Notes: generated from the letters alone by a model not told the origin. Numbered from the stretch's first letter, positions 8,774 through 17,411 are shown. The stretch: DNA of 64,000 nt from Bradyrhizobium sp. AS23.2 (GCF_001908185.1 NZ_LGHM01000080.1:1-64000), one strand, 5' to 3'. Numbers and translations are program-made.

Positions 8774-9454
8774 CTAGCTCTCCTCGCCCGCGATCCGCGC
8801 TAGATAATCCGACTTGCTGAACTGCATGTGATCGACGCACAGCTGGGCGAGCGCCCAGCTGTCGCGGCCCTTCAACAGCTCGATCATCAGCTCGTGCTGG
8901 CGCCGCGATTGCGTCAGCCCGTCGCGATCGGCGAGATTCTTTGCGCGCATCGGCAACGTCAGGTTCATGTAGTCCTGGAGCGAGCGCACCAGATAGGGAT
9001 TGCTGCAAGCCGAAAACAGCGCGAGGTGGAAGGTGTCGTTGGCCTCGTGGATGCCGCGCAGATCCTGCACGTCGGCCTTCGCACAATACTGCCGCTGCAA
9101 GACGGTCAATTCGTCGATGAGGCCTTGCGGTGCGGGCAGGGGGATCATCAATGCGGCCTGCCGCGTCAGCATCTCCCGGACTTCGTAGATCTGCCGGACT
9201 TCCTCGGCGGAATAGAACCGCACGGTGGCGCCGACATTCTTCTCGCGGCGGACAATGCCGCGCCGCTCAGCATCCACCAGCGCCTGGCGCACGAAATGCC
9301 TGGAGGTGCCGTAGCGCGACATCAGCGCGTCTTCGGTCAGGCGCGCGCCCGGCGGCAGGCGGCCGAAGATGATGTCCTCCTCCAGCCGCGCGACGACGTC
9401 GTCCGGATCGTCGCGCCGGACCATCATGGCGTCTGCGGTGCGAATGACGGTCAT
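8774..9454 (-). CDS. GntR-family regulator (FCD/FadR type)
   Basis: A protein of 226 residues with an N-terminal winged helix (LEEDIIFGRLPPGARLTEDAL, SRHFVRQALVDAERRGIVRR) and a C-terminal helical FCD ligand domain containing YEVREMLTRQAALM, HEANDTFHLALFSACSNPYL and HELMIELLKGRD. The D...H...H residues that bind a metal in many FCD domains are plausible here (D of NDTFH and later His residues). It is divergent from the IlvD/Edd dehydratase, and two palindromes lie in the shared promoter region. It most likely controls the dehydratase-TRAP operon in response to a sugar acid or related carboxylate. Confidence 0.9.
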   Translation of the reverse strand: MTVIRTADAMMVRRDDPDDVVARLEEDIIFGRLPPGARLTEDALMSRYGTSRHFVRQALVDAERRGIVRREKNVGATVRFYSAEEVRQIYEVREMLTRQAALMIPLPAPQGLIDELTVLQRQYCAKADVQDLRGIHEANDTFHLALFSACSNPYLVRSLQDYMNLTLPMRAKNLADRDGLTQSRRQHELMIELLKGRDSWALAQLCVDHMQFSKSDYLARIAGEES

Positions 9455-9507
9455 CCCTCAGCCTCCCGGCGCCTAGCCGGTCCGTCTTGTGGAGCAGGGA
9501 CGGCGCT

Positions 9508-9584
9508 GATTGTCAATAATTCGTGGCACCAAACGATGCATAGGGCAGAAAATGCGACGATATGGACCAGTCTTATTGACAATC
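9508..9584. promoter_or_regulatory. Paired palindromic operator in the GntR-IlvD divergent promoter
   Basis: GATTGTCAATAA at 9508-9519 and TTATTGACAATC at 9573-9584 are exact reverse complements, 65 bp apart. Each contains the 9-bp palindrome ATTGNCAAT, close in style to FadR/FCD half-sites (TTGT..ACAA). Each copy also presents a TTGACA hexamer, the right one toward the dehydratase and the left one toward the regulator. Binding would therefore cover both -35 regions. The -10 boxes are weak and not assigned. Confidence 0.65.
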
Positions 9585-9629
9585 GAGGGGCAGGCTGTAC
9601 CACAATGGCAAATTGGAAGGAGTGGCATG

Positions 9630-11372
9630 ATGACGAGTGGTTTGCGCAAGGGTTTGACGAGCTACGGCGATGCCGGCTTCTCGCTGTTCCTGCGCAAGGC
9701 ATTCATCAAGGCCATGGGCTATTCCGACGACGCGCTGGAGCGGCCGATCGTCGGCATCACCAACACCTATAGCGACTACAATCCCTGCCACGGCAATGTC
9801 CCTGACATCATCGAGGCCGCGAAGCGCGGCGTGATGCTGTCGGGCGCGATGCCGTTCGTGTTCCCGACCATCTCGATCGCCGAGAGTTTTGCGCATCCGA
9901 CCTCGATGTATCTGCGCAATCTGATGGCGATGGACACCGAGGAGATGATCCGCGCCCAGCCGATGGATTCGGTGATCGTGATCGGCGGCTGCGACAAGAC
10001 CTTGCCTGCGCAGGTGATGGCCGCGATCAGCGCCGACCTGCCGACCGTCGTCATTCCCGTAGGGCCCATGGTGGTCGGTCATCACAAGGGCGAGGTGCTG
10101 GGCGCCTGCACCGATTGCCGCCGGCTGTGGGCGAAATACCGCGCCGGCGACATGGACGATGCCGAGATCGAGGCGGTGAACGGCCGCCTCGCGCCGTCCG
10201 TCGGCACCTGCATGGTGATGGGGACGGCCTCGACCATGGCCTGCATGATCGAGACGCTCGGCCTGTCGCTGCCGATGAGCGCGACGATCCCGGCGCCGCA
10301 TGCCGAGCGCTTCCGCCTCGCCGAGGCGAGTGGCCGGGTTGCCGCGGAGATGGCCAAGACCAAGGGCCCGAAGCCGAGCGAACTGCTGACGCCGGCGTCC
10401 ATCAAGAACGCGCAGGTCGTGCTCCAGGCGATCGGAGGTTCGACCAACGGCTTGATTCATCTGACCGCGATTGCGCATCGCTCGCCGCACCGGCTCGATC
10501 TCGAGGCCTTCGACCAGATCGGCCGCGAGGTGCCGGTGCTGGTCGACCTCAAGCCGTCCGGCGAGCATTACATGGAGCATTTCCATCACGCCGGAGGCGT
10601 GCCGAAGCTGCTGGCGCAACTCGGCGACCTCATCGATCTCGATGCGAAGACGATCACGGGCCAGACGCTGCGCGATGTCGTCGCGAATGCGGAGGACGTG
10701 CCCGGCCAGGACGCGATCCGTCCGCGTGACAATCCGATCAAGAAGGAAGGCGGTCTCGCTGTCCTGCACGGCAACCTCGCGCCGCGCGGCGCCGTCATCA
10801 AGCAATCGGCCGCGAGCCCAAAGCTGTTGCAGCATACCGGGCGCGCGGTAGTGTTCGAATCCGTCGAGGACATGACCTTCCGGGTTGATGATCCCGATCT
10901 CGACGTGACTGCCGATGACGTGCTGGTGCTGCGCAATGCCGGCCCGAAGGGCGCGCCGGGCATGCCGGAGGCGGGCTATCTGCCGATTCCGAAGAAGCTC
11001 GCGCGCGGCGGCACCAAGGACATGGTGCGCATTTCGGATGCGCGCATGAGCGGCACCGCGTTCGGCACCATCGTTCTGCACATCACGCCGGAATCCGCCG
11101 TCGGCGGACCGCTCGCGCTGGTGCAGAACGGCGACATGATCCGGCTGGATGTTGCCAAGCGCAGCATCGAGCTGCTGGTCGACGCCGCGGAGCTGGAGCG
11201 GCGGCGCGCCGCCTTGAAGCCGGCCGCTACGCCGGACGAGGCGCGGCGCGGCTACGCCTGGCTGTTCAACGAGACCATCATGCAGGCCGACGAGGGCTGC
11301 GACTTCGATTTCACGCAGAGGACTGGCAAGAAGACTGAGCAGAAAACTGAGCAGAAAACTGAGAGAGGCTGA
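9630..11372 (+). CDS. IlvD/Edd-family dehydratase (sugar-acid or dihydroxy-acid type)
   Basis: A protein of 580 residues. ATG 9630 is preferred because AAGGAG at 9617-9622 is 7 bp away; ATG 9627 is adjacent. Three cysteine motifs expected for the [2Fe-2S] cluster are present: GGCDKTLPAQ, LGACTDCRRLW and GTCMVMGTAST. Other family markers are ITNTYSDYNPCHGN, GGSTNGLIHL and the C-terminal DARMSGTAFG. The family includes dihydroxy-acid dehydratase and aldonate dehydratases (arabinonate, xylonate). The GntR-TRAP context favours a sugar-acid substrate. The C-terminus has an unusual tail KKTEQKTEQKTERG made by a 12-bp unit repeated about three times (11332-11365). Confidence 0.9.
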   Translation: MTSGLRKGLTSYGDAGFSLFLRKAFIKAMGYSDDALERPIVGITNTYSDYNPCHGNVPDIIEAAKRGVMLSGAMPFVFPTISIAESFAHPTSMYLRNLMAMDTEEMIRAQPMDSVIVIGGCDKTLPAQVMAAISADLPTVVIPVGPMVVGHHKGEVLGACTDCRRLWAKYRAGDMDDAEIEAVNGRLAPSVGTCMVMGTASTMACMIETLGLSLPMSATIPAPHAERFRLAEASGRVAAEMAKTKGPKPSELLTPASIKNAQVVLQAIGGSTNGLIHLTAIAHRSPHRLDLEAFDQIGREVPVLVDLKPSGEHYMEHFHHAGGVPKLLAQLGDLIDLDAKTITGQTLRDVVANAEDVPGQDAIRPRDNPIKKEGGLAVLHGNLAPRGAVIKQSAASPKLLQHTGRAVVFESVEDMTFRVDDPDLDVTADDVLVLRNAGPKGAPGMPEAGYLPIPKKLARGGTKDMVRISDARMSGTAFGTIVLHITPESAVGGPLALVQNGDMIRLDVAKRSIELLVDAAELERRRAALKPAATPDEARRGYAWLFNETIMQADEGCDFDFTQRTGKKTEQKTEQKTERG

Positions 11373-11434
11373 TCAACCACTCGAACGAGCGCTCAGACCG
11401 CTGAAGCGGCGGGCGATAGAAACAGGGGGAGACG

Positions 11435-12430
11435 ATGATTGCACGATCCATGCGTGGGTTGGTGGTGGCTGCCGCTGTCCTGTTCGTCACCGGGGCCGGG
11501 GCGCAGGAGGTGAAGCATTATCGCTTCGCCTACGACCAGCCGCGCAATACCGGCTATTCGATCGCGGGCGACCTCTTTGCCGACAAGCTCAAGGAATTGA
11601 GCAAAGGCACGATGATCATCGACCAGTATCCGGGCGCACAGCTCGGGCAGGAGCCGCAGGTGCTGCAGCTCGTGAAATCCGGTGACATCGAATTCGCGAT
11701 CATCTCGTCGGCCAATACCGCGACGATCTCGCCGCAGGCGGGCGTGATGTCGCTGCACTTCCTGTTCCGCGACGAGAACCACGTGATCAAGGGGCTGGCC
11801 GATCCCCGCGTGTTCGAAGCCCTCAAGACCATGATCGACGAGACCACGCAGGGCCTGCACGTCATCGCGACGGGCTCGCAGGGCGTGCGCCACATGTACT
11901 CCAGGAAGGAGATCCACAATGTCGGCGACATCAAGGGCCTGAAGGTCCGCGTGCAGGCGACCGCGACCGAGGACACCATGTTCCCGGCCTATGGCGCCCA
12001 GACTGTGCACATGCCGTTCGGCAGCGTCTACACCTCGTTGCAAACGGGTGTGGTCGACGTCGCCGAGAACAGCATCAACGTCTACCTCGTCAACAAGCAC
12101 TACGAGGTCGCGCCGGTCCTGAACATCACCGAACACGAGGCCAACAACGCCCTGGTGTTCATCTCCGACAAGCTCTGGCAGAGCCTGTCGGCCGAACAGA
12201 AACAGTGGGTCCAGACCGCGGCGAACGAGATCAGCTCCAAGGAGCCGCAAAAGGCGTTCGAGCTCGAGCGGACCGCGGCCGAGAAGCTGAAGAAGATGGG
12301 CGTCAAGATCGTCGACAACGTCGACAAGAAGAGTTTTACGACGATCGCCGATCCCTATCTCGACAAGCTCGCCAAGGAACTTGGCCCGCATGCCGAGAAG
12401 ATCAAGGACCTGATCCGGTCGATTAATTAG
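11435..12430 (+). CDS. dctP: TRAP transporter periplasmic binding protein (DctP family)
   Basis: A protein of 331 residues with a Sec signal peptide (MIARSMRGLVVAAAVLFVTG, cleaved near GAGAQE). Family markers include YDQPRNTGYSIAGDLFADKL, YPGAQLGQEPQVLQLVKSGD, GVRHMYSRKEIHNVGDIKGL and GLKVRVQAT, whose Arg normally salt-bridges the substrate carboxylate. It captures an organic acid in the periplasm for the Q/M permease downstream. The start is preceded by GGGGGAG. A 138-bp repeat separates it from dctQ. Confidence 0.92.
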   Translation: MIARSMRGLVVAAAVLFVTGAGAQEVKHYRFAYDQPRNTGYSIAGDLFADKLKELSKGTMIIDQYPGAQLGQEPQVLQLVKSGDIEFAIISSANTATISPQAGVMSLHFLFRDENHVIKGLADPRVFEALKTMIDETTQGLHVIATGSQGVRHMYSRKEIHNVGDIKGLKVRVQATATEDTMFPAYGAQTVHMPFGSVYTSLQTGVVDVAENSINVYLVNKHYEVAPVLNITEHEANNALVFISDKLWQSLSAEQKQWVQTAANEISSKEPQKAFELERTAAEKLKKMGVKIVDNVDKKSFTTIADPYLDKLAKELGPHAEKIKDLIRSIN

Positions 12431-12436
12431 GCCGCG

Positions 12437-12574
12437 TGCGGCCATCCTTCGAGACGCCCGCCTACGGCGGGCCCTCAGGATGAGGTCGCCACTGGCGGCG
12501 AGATATCAGACCCTCATGGTGAGGAGCCCGCTAAAGCGGGCGTCTCGAACCATGCAGGCCGAGCACGTTCGGCA
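12437..12574 (-). repeat. Intergenic inverted-repeat element, copy B, inside the TRAP operon
   Basis: This is the reverse-complement partner of copy A (8565-8703), differing at a few positions such as CTTTAGCGGG against CCTACGGCGG. It begins 7 bp after the dctP stop and ends 47 bp before dctQ. In mRNA it would fold into a strong hairpin directly behind dctP, which could stabilise that message relative to the permease genes. Confidence 0.85.
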
Positions 12575-12621
12575 GCTTCCTGGCTGTCACATGCGATAGC
12601 TCCGGGAGGGCGGGGAAACCA

Positions 12622-13200
12622 ATGGCCATCGCCGACAAACTGCTGGTGCAACGGCAACGTCACCTGAAATGGCGCTGGCTCGACTGGCTCGAGCTGACGC
12701 TGATGGTCCTCTGTGGCGTGCTTTGCTTCGGCTTCTCGCTTTCGGTGACCGCTGATATCGTCACCCGTACGATCGGCCACCCCTGGCTGTGGCTTCAGGA
12801 AGTCACCTCGACGTTGTTCATCTACGCGATCTTCATTGGGGCCGCAGCCGCGACCCGGCGCAACGATCACCTCTATCTCACTGCGATCTCGGAGGCGATG
12901 CACGGCACGCCGCGGCTGATCGTCGAAGTGCTCATCCGCCTCGTCGTGCTCGGCGTCGCCTTCTGCCTGATCTGGTACGGCTATCAGAACTATCTGCGCG
13001 GCTTCGGCAGTTTCAGGCTGCCCTCGGGCACGCCGATCGCATCGCTCTATGCGATCATTCCGTTGTCAGGCGTGCTGATCGGCCTGTTCACCATCGAGCA
13101 ACTCGTCAATGGCTTGCGCAACGGCTTTGACCATCCCGAGCCGCCGGATGAGGGAGCGGCACCTGTCGTCAGCGACGCGCAGATGAGGGCGCAGCCGTGA
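12622..13200 (+). CDS. dctQ: TRAP transporter small permease (DctQ family)
   Basis: A protein of 192 residues with four hydrophobic helices: about 26-50 (LTLMVLCGVLCFGFSLSV), 60-80, 98-120 and 138-160. WLWLQEVTSTLFIYAIFIGAA is the typical DctQ core. It pairs with the large permease just downstream to form the membrane part of the sodium-driven importer. Its stop overlaps the dctM start by 4 bp (GTGA), so translation is coupled. The C-terminal 30 residues are polar. Confidence 0.92.
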   Translation: MAIADKLLVQRQRHLKWRWLDWLELTLMVLCGVLCFGFSLSVTADIVTRTIGHPWLWLQEVTSTLFIYAIFIGAAAATRRNDHLYLTAISEAMHGTPRLIVEVLIRLVVLGVAFCLIWYGYQNYLRGFGSFRLPSGTPIASLYAIIPLSGVLIGLFTIEQLVNGLRNGFDHPEPPDEGAAPVVSDAQMRAQP

Positions 13201-14537
13201 GCGCACCAATTGTCCTGGTGTTGATGTCGATCTGCTTCCTGTCCTTCGGCTATCTCGGCGTGCCCGTGCCGTTCTCGCTAATGGCCGGCGTCTTCATCGG
13301 CGCGATCCTGTCGAATGTTTCGCTCGCCGCCATCATCCAGAAGATCTTCGACGGCGTGGATTCCGAGGCGCTGCTGGCAATCCCGTTCTTCCTCCTGGTC
13401 GGCGAGCTCATGAGTTCGGCCAACGTGGTGGTGCGGATCGCGAACCTCTCGGTGTCGCTGGTAGGGCACATCAGGGGTGGGCTGTCGCAGGTCGTCGTCG
13501 TCTTCAGCATGTTCTTCTCGGAGATGTCGGGCTCGACCACGGCCGACGTCGCCGTGATGAGCCGCGCGCTGGGCGGCCCGATGAGACGTGAGGGCTATGA
13601 GCCCGCCTTCATCGCCGCGATCATCGCGTCCGCCTCGACGATTGCGGCCCTGGTGCCGCCGAGCATCACGGCCGTCGTCTATGGCGCGGTCGGCAACGTC
13701 TCGATCGCCGGGCTGTTCATGGCGGGCGTCGTGCCGGGCCTGATGATCGGCTTCGGCCTGATGATCTACTGTTATTTCTTCGGCCCCTCGGGCCTGCGCA
13801 AGCCGCGCGCGCCGCTGCGGCAGGTGGTGTTCGCGGCCGGCGACGCAGCCCTGCCGCTGATGATCCCGGTGATCCTGCTCGGCGGCATTCTCACCGGCTG
13901 GTTCACGCCGACGGAAGCCGGCGTCGTCGCCGTGGCCTGGATCGTGCTCGTCGTGATCCCCGCGCTCAACCGCGGGCATATCAAAAAGATCCCGTACGAT
14001 TTTTGCCTCGCCGGCCTGATCTTCTCGTTGCCGCTGATCACCATCGGCGCCGCCAACGCCTTCGGCTGGATGCTCGCCTATTTGCGCGGCGCCAGCTACA
14101 TTGCCGAAATGATCACCTCGATCGCCGGCAACGATCCGCACCTGATCATGCTGCTGATGGTGCTGCTGTTCACCGTGGTCGGCGACTTCATCGAGCCGGT
14201 GCCGACGATCATCATCTTCATGCCCCTGGTCAACGCGCTGACAGAAGCGGGCGACATCAACGGCGTGCACATGGGCGTGGTGCTGATTGCCACGCTCGCC
14301 TTCGGCCTGATCACGCCGCCTTACGGATTGGTCTTGCTGATGGCCTCGAAATTCGTCGGCATCAGCTTTGCCAAGGCGTTGCGTGCGGCACTGCCGATCT
14401 ACCTCGTGTTCTTCGCCACGATTGCGTTCGTGATCTACTTCCCGAGCGTGGTGTTGTGGCTGCCGCGGTACGTGCTGCCGGAATCGGTCGGCTGCTTCAA
14501 GTCGCCGGCGGGCACGGGCTACATCTGTCCTAAGTGA
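13197..14537 (+). CDS. dctM: TRAP transporter large permease (DctM family)
   Basis: A protein of 446 residues starting at GTG 13197. It has about 12 hydrophobic segments and the family signatures LLAIPFFLLVGELM, MFFSEMSGSTTADVAVMS, ASASTIAALVPPSI and GLITPPYGLVLLMA. It is the translocation subunit of the TRAP carrier. The last residues after the final helix are ESVGCFKSPAGTGYICPK. Its 3' end overlaps by 8 bp the 3' end of the convergent phosphatase gene. The operon order dehydratase-P-Q-M suggests that uptake and dehydration of one compound are linked. Confidence 0.93.
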   Translation: MSAPIVLVLMSICFLSFGYLGVPVPFSLMAGVFIGAILSNVSLAAIIQKIFDGVDSEALLAIPFFLLVGELMSSANVVVRIANLSVSLVGHIRGGLSQVVVVFSMFFSEMSGSTTADVAVMSRALGGPMRREGYEPAFIAAIIASASTIAALVPPSITAVVYGAVGNVSIAGLFMAGVVPGLMIGFGLMIYCYFFGPSGLRKPRAPLRQVVFAAGDAALPLMIPVILLGGILTGWFTPTEAGVVAVAWIVLVVIPALNRGHIKKIPYDFCLAGLIFSLPLITIGAANAFGWMLAYLRGASYIAEMITSIAGNDPHLIMLLMVLLFTVVGDFIEPVPTIIIFMPLVNALTEAGDINGVHMGVVLIATLAFGLITPPYGLVLLMASKFVGISFAKALRAALPIYLVFFATIAFVIYFPSVVLWLPRYVLPESVGCFKSPAGTGYICPK

Positions 14538-15109
14538 TGACTTGCTCAACGCGCCAGTGCACCGTTTCGCGGACGTAGCGAAACGGTGTGCCGTGGCTGT
14601 TCTTGAAATAGCTGCCGCATAGCGACTTCGCCATCGCCTGCATCACCGCGTCATGGCAGACAAACAGGAGCTTGTCGCCGGCGTGACGGTCGAGCCAACC
14701 GGAAACGCAGCGCAGCGACCGTTCGGTCATGGTGCTCCAGGTCTCGCCGTCGGAGGGCAGGATGGACACGAGACTCGGCCGACTTCACGCCATGCTTTGC
14801 CATCATGTCGCGGACGGGGAGGCCTTCAAAGCTGCCGAAGTCGAACTCGATGATACCGGGGTCCACCTCCACGGGCACCGCGACTGCCGCGCCGATGATC
14901 TCGGCCGTCTTCAGCGCGCGGACCAGCGGGCTGCTCACGATCCGGCTGATGCGGATGCCCCTCAGCACATCCGCGGCAGCGTGCGCCTGTCCGAGGCCGT
15001 CCTCGTTCAACGGGTTGTCGGTGCGCCCCTGGAATCGCCCCTCGCGATTCCAGTCGGTCGCTCCATGGCGCAGGCCGTAGAACGAGCGTGTCGGCGTCGG
15101 TGCGCTCAC
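14530..15109 (-). pseudogene. Histidine phosphatase (phosphoglycerate mutase-like), frameshifted
   Basis: The 5' part starts at GTG 15109, overlapping the stop of the upstream enoyl-CoA hydratase by 4 bp. It has the catalytic motif YGLRHGATDWNREGRFQGR and the helix VSSPLVRALKTAEII. After MMAKHGVKSAE (near 14770) the frame is lost. The adjacent frame carries the rest: SILPSDGETWSTMTERSL and KLLFVCHDAVMQAMAKSL with the second catalytic His. A one-base change joins them into a normal protein of about 192 residues. There is no long homopolymer at the break. These enzymes remove phosphate from small metabolites; the substrate is unknown. Confidence 0.75.
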
Positions 15110-15900
15110 TTGCCCCTGCTCGTGAATTTCTTGACGGCGACGCGAAACTCCTCCGTATTCATCGCCATGATGATCTTGTGCTCCTCGGCGTCGAGCTGCT
15201 GCTTCACCGGCGTGGTGGCGGCCTGGTAGACCAGCGACTTGGTGCCGGCGATCGCCGCCGGCGGGTTCTGCGCGAGACGCTCGGCGAATTTTCGCGTGGC
15301 CGCCTTCAACTCCGCGGCGGGAACGACCTTCGCAACCAGGCCCCATTCATGGGCCTGCTGTGCGGTAAAATTGTCCTCGGACAGGAAGATCTGCAGCGCG
15401 CGGCGGGAGCCGACCGTGCCGACGATGCCGACCGTGCTGCCGCCATCCGGCGACACGCCGATCTTGGCATAGGCCGGCGTGAACTTGGCATCCTCCGCGG
15501 CGATGCAGAGGTCGGTGACGAACGCCAGGCCCATACCGGCGCCGGCGGCCGAGCCGTGCACGCTGGACAGGGAGAGCTTCGGCATGCGTCGGATGATCTC
15601 GATGAAGGCGTGATAATGCTTCAGCAGTTCGCCGACGACCGGCGTCACTGTGTTGGCCTCGGCGGCCGCGCCGATCGTCTGCAGATCGCCGCCGGCAGAG
15701 AAGGCGCGGCCTTCGCCTTCGAGAACCACGACCCTGATCTCGTCGGTGCTCTCGATGTAGGCCGCGAGCTGCTCGAGCTTCTGCGCGATCGCAAGGTTGA
15801 TCGAGTTGAACGCGGCGGGGCGGTTGAGCGTAATGGTCGCAATCGGACCGTCGATCCGCAGCAGGGCGGGATCATCGGGTTGGGAGATGGGAGCAGGCAT
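15106..15900 (-). CDS. Enoyl-CoA hydratase/isomerase family protein
   Basis: A protein of 264 residues, starting at ATG 15900 (MPAPISQPDDPALLRIDG); a longer frame adds 20 unlikely residues. The crotonase fold shows in both oxyanion-hole segments, RAFSAGGDLQ and SSVHGSAAGAGMGLAF. The active-site region reads AYAKIGVSPDGGST, with Asp at the place used by PaaG/isomerase-type members rather than the two Glu of classic hydratases. Isomerase or dehydrating activity on an acyl-CoA is thus as likely as hydration. The phosphatase downstream is translationally coupled (GTGA). Confidence 0.85.
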   Translation of the reverse strand: MPAPISQPDDPALLRIDGPIATITLNRPAAFNSINLAIAQKLEQLAAYIESTDEIRVVVLEGEGRAFSAGGDLQTIGAAAEANTVTPVVGELLKHYHAFIEIIRRMPKLSLSSVHGSAAGAGMGLAFVTDLCIAAEDAKFTPAYAKIGVSPDGGSTVGIVGTVGSRRALQIFLSEDNFTAQQAHEWGLVAKVVPAAELKAATRKFAERLAQNPPAAIAGTKSLVYQAATTPVKQQLDAEEHKIIMAMNTEEFRVAVKKFTSRGK

Positions 15901-16108
15901 CGGAAATCCCCGGCAAGAGGTCGTTGGTGCAACTAAATCGCAGAAGGCGAGGGGAGACAATCCCCAGCCGTGGTCTCGCCGTACTGCTTCCGGGCCCTTG
16001 CCTAAGGCGGGGCGATAGGCTCAAATGGGCGGCCTTCGTCTAGGGACGGACACGAGCGCCGGCTCCTCCTAGGCTAGCCAAGCCAATATCAGCGAGAGAG
16101 GAGACGAC

Positions 16109-16150
16109 ATGGGTCACGCTCGTGTCTCCGGAAATGGGCTGTTCCAATGA
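16109..16150 (+). CDS. Possible 13-codon leader peptide coupled to the ferredoxin reductase
   Basis: ATG 16109 lies behind a strong site (AGAGAGGAGA) and encodes MGHARVSGNGLFQ, ending in TGA that overlaps the reductase ATG (ATGA at 16147-16150). The reductase start itself has no good Shine-Dalgarno sequence. This arrangement would make reductase translation depend on ribosomes finishing the leader. It could instead mark a mis-assigned start; protein-level evidence is lacking. Confidence 0.4.
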   Translation: MGHARVSGNGLFQ

Positions 16151-17367
16151 CGGAGGGTCCGGTGATCATCGTCGGTGCCGGCCATGGTGGCTACCAGGTC
16201 GCGGCATCCCTGCGGCAGGCGGGCTTTTCCGACCGCGTTTGCCTGATCAATGACGAGGCGCATCTGCCCTATCAGCGGCCGCCTCTGTCCAAGGGCTATA
16301 TCAAGGGCTCCGCCGGACCGGAGAGCCTGATGTTCCGGCCGGAGAAATTTTACCACGACCAGAAGGTCGAACTGATCGCGGGCCGCGCCGTCTCGATCGA
16401 CCGCGCGGGGCGCAAAGTGCTCCTCGCCTCGGGCGAGACGCTTGCCTACGGCCACCTCGTGCTGGCGACGGGCGCGCGCAACCGGCTGCTCGATCTGCCC
16501 AATGCGAATCTGCCTGACGTGAAATACTTACGCATCCTCGACGACAGCGAGGCGCTGCGCAAAGTCATGCCGTCGAAGAAGCGGGCCGTGATCATCGGCG
16601 CAGGCTTCATCGGTCTCGAATTCGCGTCCACCGCGCGGATCAAGGGGCTTGAGGTCGACGTGCTCGAACTCGCCCCCCGCGTCATGGCGCGTGCGGTGAC
16701 GGCGGAGGTCTCCGAATATTTTCAGGCGCGGCATCGCGAGGCCGGCATCCGTGTTCACCTCGGTGTGCAGGCAACCAGCATCGAGGCCGAGGGCGGCAAG
16801 GTCACCGGCGTCAGTCTTAGCGATGGCAGGCACCTGCCGGCCGACCTCGTCGTGGTCGGCGTCGGCGTGTTGCCGAACATCGAGCTCGCGGCCGAAGCGG
16901 GCTTACCGGTCGCCGCCGGCATCATTGTCGACGAGTCTCTCTCGACGGCTGATCCGAACATCTCGGCGATCGGCGACTGCGCGCTGTTCGCCAGCCCGCG
17001 CTTCGGCGGATCGCTGCGGCTGGAATCGGTGCAGAACGCCACCGACCACGCCCGTTGCCTCGCGGCGCGGCTGACCGGTGACAGGAAGGCCTATGACGGC
17101 CATCCCTGGTTCTGGAGCGACCAGGGCGACGACAAGCTCCAGATCGCAGGCCTCACCACCGGCTATGACCGCGTGGTCCTGCGCGGCGATCCCGCCGGCA
17201 AGGCGTTCTCGGCGTTCTGTTACAACGGCGAGAAGCTGCTCGGCATCGAGTCGATCAACCGCGCCGGCGATCACATGTTCGGCCGCAGGCTGCTGGGCAT
17301 GGACCGTTCGATCACGCCCGAGCAGGCCGCGGATGAGAGCTTCGACCTGAAGAGCGCGCTGGCGTGA
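16147..17367 (+). CDS. FAD/NAD-dependent ferredoxin reductase, PuR-like
   Basis: A protein of 406 residues. It has an FAD-binding GxGxxG (VIIVGAGHGGYQVAASLR), an NAD-binding GxGxxG (AVIIGAGFIGLEFASTAR, about residue 150), the second FAD motif ISAIGDCALF (about 275) and a C-terminal reductase domain with HPWFWSDQGDDKLQIAGL. This is the pattern of stand-alone reductases such as putidaredoxin reductase. From memory it is especially close to palustrisredoxin reductase of Rhodopseudomonas palustris, which passes electrons from NADH to a 2Fe-2S ferredoxin serving class I P450s. A P450 lies at 33278-34498, but no ferredoxin gene is visible here. Confidence 0.88.
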   Translation: MTEGPVIIVGAGHGGYQVAASLRQAGFSDRVCLINDEAHLPYQRPPLSKGYIKGSAGPESLMFRPEKFYHDQKVELIAGRAVSIDRAGRKVLLASGETLAYGHLVLATGARNRLLDLPNANLPDVKYLRILDDSEALRKVMPSKKRAVIIGAGFIGLEFASTARIKGLEVDVLELAPRVMARAVTAEVSEYFQARHREAGIRVHLGVQATSIEAEGGKVTGVSLSDGRHLPADLVVVGVGVLPNIELAAEAGLPVAAGIIVDESLSTADPNISAIGDCALFASPRFGGSLRLESVQNATDHARCLAARLTGDRKAYDGHPWFWSDQGDDKLQIAGLTTGYDRVVLRGDPAGKAFSAFCYNGEKLLGIESINRAGDHMFGRRLLGMDRSITPEQAADESFDLKSALA

Positions 17368-17411
17368 GATTTTCTCCCTCGCCCCGCAAGCGGGCGAGGT
17401 GAAGAAAAAGC

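Noticed and set aside
9573-11081. Long minus-strand frame (about 500 codons) opposite the dehydratase
   Set aside because: It is the complement of a well-supported gene, is full of His/Arg/Gln-rich low-complexity sequence and has no domain. Such shadows are expected in high-GC DNA; the same holds for frames opposite the RND pump (37787-39475 and 39479-40957), dctM (13278-14549) and gamma-glutamyltransferase (54017-55438).
17377-17399. Hairpin CCTCGCCCCGC ... GCGGGCGAGG as a bidirectional terminator
   Set aside because: The stem is good apart from one bulge, but neither strand has a U-tract behind it; the flanks are A-rich on the exit side. It may be chance or a short repeat.
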